Assembly (NCBI GenBank): GCA_022865625.1
Contig: JALHTB010000004.1
Span: 1-11,003, forward strand
Length of the DNA stretch: 11,003 bases
Direction of reading: 5' to 3'
DNA from: Candidatus Bathyarchaeota archaeon
GTDB lineage: Archaea > Thermoproteota > Bathyarchaeia > 40CM-2-53-6 > FEN-987
Part shown: positions 6,555 to 11,003 of the stretch, piece by piece
How the letters are laid out: every line of letters starts with the position of its first letter
Numbering within the stretch: position 1 is the first letter of the stretch
Translations under genes and position numbers: made by a program
The notes under the pieces: model-generated
What the model was told of the DNA's origin: nothing
What the model saw: the letters and a program-made list of their open reading frames with translations, nothing else
Databases searched by the model: none

Positions 6555-7052
6555 CTACTTGATGTAGCTGTCGGTGGATCTGTCAAAGTCAGTGACTATT
6601 TCCACGTTCTGCGAGTGCTCCTTGCGGATGGGTTCGCCAATCCCTGGGAACATCTCTGCTGGGCCTCTGTGAGCGATTTCGGTCGCTGGATGATCCTCAC
6701 CAAGGTTCTCTTTGGAGATTTCGAACACAAGCTTCCTCGCTTGCGTCTCGTCCACGTAGCCCAACGAGTGAATGTATTCGTGGAGTAGGATTGAGTAGAC
6801 GTAGGAGTTGATCTGACGAAGGGTTCGCGCTGACCGTGTCACTGCATCAAGTGCCAGTTTGTTCATGACGATTCCGTTTGTGCCGACTGCGTGGTAAGCG
6901 CCTATTTGCTCGGGGAGTTCGGCGAGGTACAGCATCAGGCCTGAACGTCTCTGGCCTAAGGAGCGTTCTACTGTCTTCTTCACGAGTTCGAAGACATCAC
7001 CGAAGTTTCTGCACTGATCGAGTTCTTTCGCTGCTTCTATCGTCACTCTCAC
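6555..7052 (-). CDS. metzincin-like zinc metalloprotease, uncharacterised
   Basis: Protein of about 165 residues with one clear zinc site, HEYIHSLGYVD (91-101). It reads as HExxHxxGxxD, the metzincin signature with aspartate as third ligand, as in snapalysin. A methionine at P-A-E-M-F-P downstream could serve as the Met-turn. There is no signal peptide or membrane span, so it should act in the cytoplasm. I do not recognise a named family. Immediate coupling to a small heat shock protein suggests handling of damaged proteins, which is inference. The GTG start at 7052 makes a 4-base GTGA overlap with the previous stop, the same layout as the gene before; a TTG at 7058 would add two residues. 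Confidence 0.75.
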   Translation of the reverse strand: MRVTIEAAKELDQCRNFGDVFELVKKTVERSLGQRRSGLMLYLAELPEQIGAYHAVGTNGIVMNKLALDAVTRSARTLRQINSYVYSILLHEYIHSLGYVDETQARKLVFEISKENLGEDHPATEIAHRGPAEMFPGIGEPIRKEHSQNVEIVTDFDRSTDSYIK

Positions 7053-7525
7053 ACCCAATCCAGTCTCGGTCGAGGAGGATTGAACTTTCCATGCTTTCTC
7101 ACGACCAGCTCTAGTCTCCCATTCTTGAAGACGGCCTTCGCTGTATCAGGATCGACTCGGAATGGTAGACGGACTTCTTTGATCCATGATTCTGTTGAAG
7201 TCTTGACGGACAATGTGAGAGAGTCTTCTGCGCAGTGCAGACTCAGGTCTTTCCTATTCACTGATGGTAGCTCGACTGCCACTTTCGCATTTCCTGCTTC
7301 GGTGGATACCATCACTTGAGGCTCGTCTGTTAGTGTTTTCTCAGATTGTTCGTCTTCGTTGTCGCTGTGTGTGGTTTCGTCTCCAAACATCGTGTATGGT
7401 GCTCGTTGATTGTAGCTTGAAGCCGCGATCCGTAATCGAGGCTTGCCATCGTGAAATTCGATCGGTCTCTTCCATAATCGCTCGGGAAACTCGATATTCA
7501 GGTCCATTTCATCTTCTGTCTTCAT
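7049..7525 (-). CDS. Hsp20/alpha-crystallin family small heat shock protein
   Basis: ATP-independent holdase chaperone, 158 residues. The alpha-crystallin domain occupies about 68-147: strands around VAVELPSVNRKDLSL, then LTLSVKT, a basic/acidic edge segment, and the diagnostic A-x-x-x-N-G-x-L-E-L motif (AVFKNGRLELVV). The 65-residue N-terminal arm contains an acidic, low-complexity stretch (GDETTHSDNEDEQSE). The usual C-terminal I-x-I/V motif, used to build large oligomers, is absent: the tail is rich in P and R and ends D-W-V. A strong GGAGGAG lies eight bases before the ATG, and the ATG overlaps the upstream stop (ATGA), so translation is coupled to the winged-helix gene. Confidence 0.88.
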   Translation of the reverse strand: MKTEDEMDLNIEFPERLWKRPIEFHDGKPRLRIAASSYNQRAPYTMFGDETTHSDNEDEQSEKTLTDEPQVMVSTEAGNAKVAVELPSVNRKDLSLHCAEDSLTLSVKTSTESWIKEVRLPFRVDPDTAKAVFKNGRLELVVRKHGKFNPPRPRLDWV

Positions 7526-8268
7526 TCTCTGTTCTCCTCCAATACTCGCCGGACTCTTTCTACGAACGCCATGTATTCACAGAAGATCTGTTTTCCAATC
7601 ATGGTCAGTCCGTAGGTGTCGTCATCTTGTTCATCGATTAGCCGATGAGTCAGTAGTGATGTGACGTTCTCATAGACGAGTTTCGGATTGATCTCGGCTC
7701 GGTAGTGTCTCTTTCCGTGTGGTCGCTCCAGCAAGGGTACGAGCATGCGCACTCTGGTCTCATTCCCCAGTAGATCCATTATCTCGAGAGCCTCACGGAA
7801 TGTTCGGTCGATTGCGCGTTCACGCCATGGAAGTCTTTGGATCTCAAACTTGCCCGATTCGAATGCTTCCGGAAATCGATCAGCAATCTCACTGGTGTTG
7901 ATTCTTGAGGGAAAGATCAGAGTCGCGTTTGCGTTTTCCGCATCTTGCACCAATTCCAAGCTCTGGAATAGATTCTCGCTGGCGGGGCCCGTTTCACAGA
8001 AGACGAGGTTGAGAGTGTCTCGGTCTATTCCGCAGACGTCAACATCAACGTCACTTTCCGTTTCTGGTATCGTCCTCAGGGTGGCTGAGACGAAGGTGTC
8101 CTGCAGGCCGCGTTGGATCATCCATCCTGCTGCATGGAATTTCTCCAGCATGTGAAGTTCCGTTTCATCTCCTTGAGAGCCGAATGCGTTCCTGAAGGCC
8201 ATGTAGTCTAGGATGTGCACTGGTAGTACTCTGGCGGTCCTTGAGGGTTGGAGTACGGCGAGTCGCAA
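7522..8268 (-). CDS. winged-helix protein with nuclease-like N-terminal domain
   Basis: Protein of 248 residues, first in the stress operon and the likely regulator. The C-terminal part (about 160-240) has an ArsR-like winged-helix pattern: DLLGNETRVRML starts helix 1, YENVTSLLTHRLI is the recognition region, and TYGLTMIGKQI forms the wing and last helix. The N-terminal part shows E37...G48 followed by SDVDVDVCGID (72-82) and NLVFCETG (87-94), recalling the core strands of PD-(D/E)XK nuclease folds. The usual lysine after E92 is glycine, so it may be inactive and sense something instead; this is a weak inference. TTG at 8268 fits the TATA box at 8301-8307 and a GATGG just upstream. ATG at 8202 is a fallback. 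Confidence 0.72.
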   Translation of the reverse strand: MRLAVLQPSRTARVLPVHILDYMAFRNAFGSQGDETELHMLEKFHAAGWMIQRGLQDTFVSATLRTIPETESDVDVDVCGIDRDTLNLVFCETGPASENLFQSLELVQDAENANATLIFPSRINTSEIADRFPEAFESGKFEIQRLPWRERAIDRTFREALEIMDLLGNETRVRMLVPLLERPHGKRHYRAEINPKLVYENVTSLLTHRLIDEQDDDTYGLTMIGKQIFCEYMAFVERVRRVLEENRE

Positions 8269-8278
8269 ATGCCATCGT

Positions 8279-8291
8279 TTACCATAGGTAA
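8279..8291. promoter_or_regulatory. palindrome at the transcription start of the stress operon
   Basis: TTACC, spacer ATA, GGTAA, five-base perfect arms; the flanks extend it imperfectly to GTTTACC...GGTAAC. It covers the transcription start expected from the TATA box at 8301-8307. The GTAAC core is shared with the larger palindrome upstream. Confidence 0.45.
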
Positions 8292-8300
8292 CGGGTCCCG

Positions 8301-8307
8301 AATATAA
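8301..8307 (-). promoter_or_regulatory. TATA box of the winged-helix/Hsp20/protease/PE operon
   Basis: On the minus strand this reads TTATATT, preceded by a palindrome where the BRE should be. Transcription would start near 8279, about ten bases before the TTG at 8268, giving a very short leader. Confidence 0.6.
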
Positions 8308-8328
8308 GCTGTTACGTGAAGTAACAGC
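8308..8328. promoter_or_regulatory. 21-base palindrome, candidate operator
   Basis: GCTGTTAC, spacer GTGAA, GTAACAGC: eight-base perfect arms touching the TATA box of the stress operon. Placement over the BRE suits a repressor or activator site, most simply bound by the winged-helix protein the operon encodes. Read as RNA it also lies 17 bases past the pyrB stop and is followed by TTATATT, so it might double as a pyrB terminator hairpin. Confidence 0.55.
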
Positions 8329-8344
8329 AAAGAATCCGTGCTCT

Positions 8345-9265
8345 TCACTTTAGGCTTCCAAGGATGAGCGATATCAAAGCCATTCGTGTCAGAAGGCCAT
8401 ACCACGCCTGCTTGAAGTACTTCGAGTGTACGGTTCCGTCGACATCTGGGCTGATCTCGTCGATCCTCGGAAGAGGATGCATCACAATCGCATCCTTCTT
8501 CGCGGACCCTAACTCAAGAGTGCTAAGCTTGTATGAGCCCCTCACCTTCTCGTACTCAGCAAGGTCAGGAAAACGCTCCTTCTGAATTCGCGTCATATAG
8601 ATGACGTCCAGATCTGGCAGGGCCTGCACAAGGTCAGTGCTTTCCTGCACGGGGATCTTCTTCTCAACTTCCACAAGCACGTCTCTTCGCATCCGAAGCG
8701 AATCAGGAGAGATCAGATGCAGCTTGACTTTGTACTGGGCGAGGGCATACGCAAGGGAGTGGACAGTTCTCCCATAACGTAGATCTCCAATGAGCCCAAT
8801 GCTAAGGCCGTCGATTGTTCCCTTCTCTTGCTTCACCGTGTACAGATCCAGCAAGGCCTGAGTCGGATGCTCCTCCGCACCGCTACCAGCATTGATGACT
8901 GGAACAGATGAGAACTCAGCCGCAAGCCTCGCTGCGCCCTCCAGAGGGTGCCGTATCACCAATGCGTCTGCGTAGCTCTCGAGGACTCTCACGGTGTCTG
9001 CGAGGTTCTCTCCCTTCTCAACCGAGGCGGCTCTTGGATCCGCGAACCCGATGCAGGTTCCACCGAGCCTATACATGGCTGACTCAAAGCTAAGCCTCGT
9101 GCGTGTGCTCGGTTCAAAGAAGGCTGTGGCCAGGATCTTGCCATGTAGCATATCTGATCCTTTACGGGCTAGGGATTCCATCGAGTCTGTCTTGTTCAGA
9201 ACGTAATCGATCTCGTCGCGTGTGAAGTCCCTGATCGATACGATGTCCCTACCCGTGAAGTCCAT
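8345..9265 (-). CDS. pyrB: aspartate carbamoyltransferase catalytic chain
   Basis: Catalyses carbamoyl phosphate + L-aspartate to N-carbamoyl-L-aspartate, the committed step of pyrimidine synthesis, as trimers in a PyrB/PyrI complex. The carbamoyl-phosphate loop STRTR is at 53-57, the mobile S81/K84 loop follows (SVEKGENLADT), HPTQ is at 133-136, and an HPLPR block near the C-terminus binds aspartate. At 306 residues it matches the family. ATG at 9265 is chosen, with MDFTGRDI the normal beginning and GGTGG just before it; a TTG at 9286 would add seven odd residues. A TATA-like element at 9301-9310 (minus strand) fits. pyrI is divergent rather than downstream in an operon. Confidence 0.95.
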   Translation of the reverse strand: MDFTGRDIVSIRDFTRDEIDYVLNKTDSMESLARKGSDMLHGKILATAFFEPSTRTRLSFESAMYRLGGTCIGFADPRAASVEKGENLADTVRVLESYADALVIRHPLEGAARLAAEFSSVPVINAGSGAEEHPTQALLDLYTVKQEKGTIDGLSIGLIGDLRYGRTVHSLAYALAQYKVKLHLISPDSLRMRRDVLVEVEKKIPVQESTDLVQALPDLDVIYMTRIQKERFPDLAEYEKVRGSYKLSTLELGSAKKDAIVMHPLPRIDEISPDVDGTVHSKYFKQAWYGLLTRMALISLILGSLK

Positions 9266-9300
9266 CGGAGCCACCAGCTGAAACAAGTCACGAGGTTCGG

Positions 9301-9310
9301 TAAATAGCTA
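9301..9310 (-). promoter_or_regulatory. pyrB: TATA-like element for pyrB
   Basis: It reads TAGCTATTTA on the minus strand, 36 bases before the ATG at 9265, so transcription would start near 9280. Just upstream is a small palindrome, GCACG-AG-CGTGC (9316-9327), that could bind a regulator. Confidence 0.45.
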
Positions 9311-9364
9311 GTCTCGCACGAGCGTGCCCCAATCGCTTGCCGCAGGCTCTAGCAGGGTTTTCAA

Positions 9365-9374
9365 TTCATATATA
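9365..9374 (+). promoter_or_regulatory. pyrI: TATA box for pyrI
   Basis: TTCATATATA, 34 bases ahead of the TTG start at 9408. It argues against any start upstream of it, such as an in-frame one at 9324, and makes pyrI independent of pyrB. Confidence 0.6.
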
Positions 9375-9407
9375 CGGGTCTCGCGCACTAGCCGATCTGA
9401 CTGGCGT

Positions 9408-9875
9408 TTGTCGTCAAAAGATCAATTGTACGTCAAAAAGATTCGAAACGGAACCGTCATCGATCACATCGAACCTGGGCATGCATTAGACGTTCTCCAC
9501 ATTCTTGGAATCAACGGGAAGCACGGCGAGGTTGTCAGTGCCGTCATGAATGTTGAGAGCAAACGGTACCGACGGAAGGACATTGTGAAGATAGACGATC
9601 GAGAGCTCAACCCTCAGGAAGTCGACAAGATCGCTCTGATCGCACCAAAGGCTACCATCAACATCGTAAGAGAATACGAGGTGACATCGAAGAAACGCGT
9701 TCAACTTCCTCAAACGATCCGAGGCATCATAAAATGCAACAATCCTTCATGTGTGGTAAACGCTCGCGAACCGGTGACTCCAGAGTTCAAGGTTGAGGTT
9801 CCTGAGCCTCTGAGAATACGTTGCCACTACTGTGGACGAATAATGGGAAAGGATGATGTGCTCAAGCAGTTCTAA
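9408..9875 (+). CDS. pyrI: aspartate carbamoyltransferase regulatory chain
   Basis: Allosteric subunit of aspartate transcarbamoylase, 155 residues; binds nucleotides in its N-terminal domain and PyrB through a C-terminal zinc domain. The start of the allosteric domain is recognisable (KIRNGTVIDHI, 11-21). The zinc ligands are C110-x4-C115 and C139-x2-C142, one position off the E. coli numbering, which supports TTG at 9408 as the start; TTG at 9426 is an alternative. A frame reaching back to 9324 would begin before the TATA box. With PyrB this should form the dodecameric enzyme whose activity is set by purine and pyrimidine nucleotide levels. The next gene, atpF, begins 48 bases on. Confidence 0.93.
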   Translation: MSSKDQLYVKKIRNGTVIDHIEPGHALDVLHILGINGKHGEVVSAVMNVESKRYRRKDIVKIDDRELNPQEVDKIALIAPKATINIVREYEVTSKKRVQLPQTIRGIIKCNNPSCVVNAREPVTPEFKVEVPEPLRIRCHYCGRIMGKDDVLKQF

Positions 9876-9923
9876 TGCAAATGTGGAAGTGCTGACAAGC
9901 CGCTCGAGACGGGTAGGTCCTAG

Positions 9924-10241
9924 ATGACCAAGATCGCGTTGCTGGGAGATCGCGAGACGGCCACGTACTTCCGAATCTCGGGCTTGAGGAGGAGCAAGTA
10001 CGTAAAGGACCGACCTGAAGCTGAGCAAGCATTCGCCAAGTTCCTCGCTGACGACTCAATCTCTCTCATCCTGGTAACCGAACCTGTCATGGAGTGGGTT
10101 CAGCCACTCGTGGCCAAGCATCGAAAGGAATACCCCCTGGTGATGGCGATACCGACAAAGAAGGGCCCGAAGAGTACGGTAGACACGCTGGCCCAACTTG
10201 TGAAACGCACCGTCGGTATCGAATTGAAGGTCAAAAGCTAG
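9924..10241 (+). CDS. atpF: A-type (archaeal V/A) ATP synthase subunit F
   Basis: Central-stalk subunit of the A1 motor, 105 residues, near the usual 100. The Rossmann-like N-terminus KIALLGDRETATYFRISGL and the IPTKKGPKST block before the C-terminal helix are family hallmarks. It links the D/F rotor to the catalytic A3B3 head in the membrane-bound ATP synthase. No other ATPase subunit gene is visible here; instead it lies between pyrI and argF, so it is separated from the usual atp operon or at its detached end. It may be read with pyrI, as no clear promoter occupies the 48-base gap. Confidence 0.88.
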   Translation: MTKIALLGDRETATYFRISGLRRSKYVKDRPEAEQAFAKFLADDSISLILVTEPVMEWVQPLVAKHRKEYPLVMAIPTKKGPKSTVDTLAQLVKRTVGIELKVKS

Positions 10242-10264
10242 CAATCCGTCCAGGAATCTAGCAC

Positions 10265-10286
10265 TTTAAGTAGCATCTACCATGCT
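10265..10286 (+). promoter_or_regulatory. argF: possible argF promoter with inverted repeat
   Basis: TTTAAG (10265-10270) is a weak TATA-like element 48 bases before the argF ATG. It is followed at once by an inverted repeat, AGCAT-CTACC-ATGCT (10272-10286), close to where transcription would start. Both are short and could be chance. Confidence 0.3.
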
Positions 10287-10317
10287 CATTCAATCGTAAC
10301 CCTCGGGCGATCATGGT

Positions 10318-11003
10318 ATGGTGGCTTTGAAGGGGAGAGACTTTCTCTCCGTTTCTGATTTTGATGTCTCCGAGATTCATGCGTTCTTGAAGTCGATAAA
10401 GAAACTGAAGCCCGTGTCTCCCGGCGGCACGCATGCTCGAATCTTGGAAGGAAAGGTCGTTGGGTTGCTCTTCGAGCATCCCTCCACTCGCACAAGAGTC
10501 AGCTTCGAGTCAGCTGCAATGAGACTAGGAGCTGACATCCTCTACATGAGACCTGACGAACTGCAGCTGAAGCGGGGGGAACCGATCAAGGACACGGCAC
10601 GCGTGTTGTCAGGCTACTTGGATGTGCTCGTCTACAGAACATCGAATCATGACACACTCGTCGAACTCGCGGAACATGCCAGAATGCCGATCATCAACGC
10701 GTTGAGTGATCTAGAGCATCCCACTCAGGCGCTTTCGGACCTGGCGGCGATCGAAGATGCAAAAGGATCACTCCACGGTCTCAAACTTGCTTGGATTGGA
10801 GATGGAAACAACGTGTGCAACTCTCTAATACTCGCGTGTGCGAGCGTGGGAGTCAACATCTCAATAGCAACACCGCCGAACTATCAGCCTGATGCGGACA
10901 TCGCAAGGAAGGCAAACGAGCTAGCACAGGAATCCAACTCGAAGATCTGGTATACCGATGACCCATTCGAGGCCGCTGAAGGAGCAGACGTACTCTACAC
11001 AGA
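10318..11003 (+). CDS. argF: ornithine carbamoyltransferase, partial (C-terminus outside window)
   Basis: Converts carbamoyl phosphate and L-ornithine to citrulline in arginine synthesis. 228 residues are visible and uninterrupted. STRTR (56-60) binds carbamoyl phosphate; LQLKRGEPIKDTARVLSGYL is the ornithine-type segment, unlike the SVEKGE loop of the neighbouring pyrB; HPTQ is at 134-137, the variant also seen in E. coli; GDGNNVCNSL (161-170) is the ornithine-side block. These separate it from aspartate carbamoyltransferase. Of two nearby ATGs, the one at 10313 hits a stop within six codons, so 10318 is the start. The C-terminal HCLP block is beyond the window, so an acetyl- or succinyl-ornithine specificity cannot be excluded. 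Confidence 0.92.
   Translation, partial: MVALKGRDFLSVSDFDVSEIHAFLKSIKKLKPVSPGGTHARILEGKVVGLLFEHPSTRTRVSFESAAMRLGADILYMRPDELQLKRGEPIKDTARVLSGYLDVLVYRTSNHDTLVELAEHARMPIINALSDLEHPTQALSDLAAIEDAKGSLHGLKLAWIGDGNNVCNSLILACASVGVNISIATPPNYQPDADIARKANELAQESNSKIWYTDDPFEAAEGADVLYT

Noticed and set aside
9324..9407. N-terminal extension of PyrI
   Set aside because: It begins upstream of the pyrI TATA box, and the zinc ligands match known numbering only with a start at 9408.
1..11003. CRISPR array, insertion sequence or prophage
   Set aside because: No regular spaced repeats, transposase, integrase or terminal inverted repeats were seen on either strand.

Overview
The window is chromosomal DNA from an archaeon. 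This rests on an A-type ATP synthase F subunit, a zinc-binding PyrI regulatory chain, TATA-box promoters about 25 bases ahead of starts, heavy use of TTG and GTG start codons, and a tRNA gene whose two introns both fit the bulge-helix-bulge geometry cut by the archaeal splicing endonuclease. The intron inside the T-loop points to a lineage with a broad-specificity endonuclease, such as TACK (Bathyarchaeia-like) archaea. That placement is an inference, not something the sequence proves. No insertion sequence, CRISPR array or rRNA was seen.

Left third (1-2852): a truncated Lhr-type DNA helicase on the minus strand, a 34-residue single-membrane-span protein gene, a SWIM zinc-finger protein on the minus strand, and, divergent from it, a COG1407-type metallophosphoesterase on the plus strand. 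Lhr helicases and this phosphoesterase family share a repair neighbourhood in other prokaryotes, so this looks like a nucleic-acid repair cluster. Next comes a two-gene operon (3023-5286) for an NfnAB/SudBA-type flavin iron-sulfur NADPH:ferredoxin oxidoreductase, preceded by a duplicated TATA element. A vapBC toxin-antitoxin pair (5344-5951) follows, and converges on the tRNA.

Middle (5987-8268, minus strand): tRNA-Pro(CGG) carries a 16-base intron at 37/38 and a 22-base intron in the T-loop at 59/60. Upstream of it on the same strand lies a tightly coupled operon: winged-helix protein with an odd N-terminal domain, small heat shock protein, metzincin-like metalloprotease, and a free-standing LigD-type 3'-phosphoesterase. 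Its promoter is flanked by two palindromes with related half-sites. The set reads as a stress operon joining protein and DNA-end quality control, and is the best candidate here for an undescribed system.

Right third (8345-11003): aspartate carbamoyltransferase is split between divergently transcribed pyrB (minus) and pyrI (plus). They are followed by an isolated A-type ATPase subunit F gene and the start of ornithine carbamoyltransferase, argF, which runs off the window. Both transcarbamoylases use carbamoyl phosphate, so this end groups pyrimidine and arginine synthesis.
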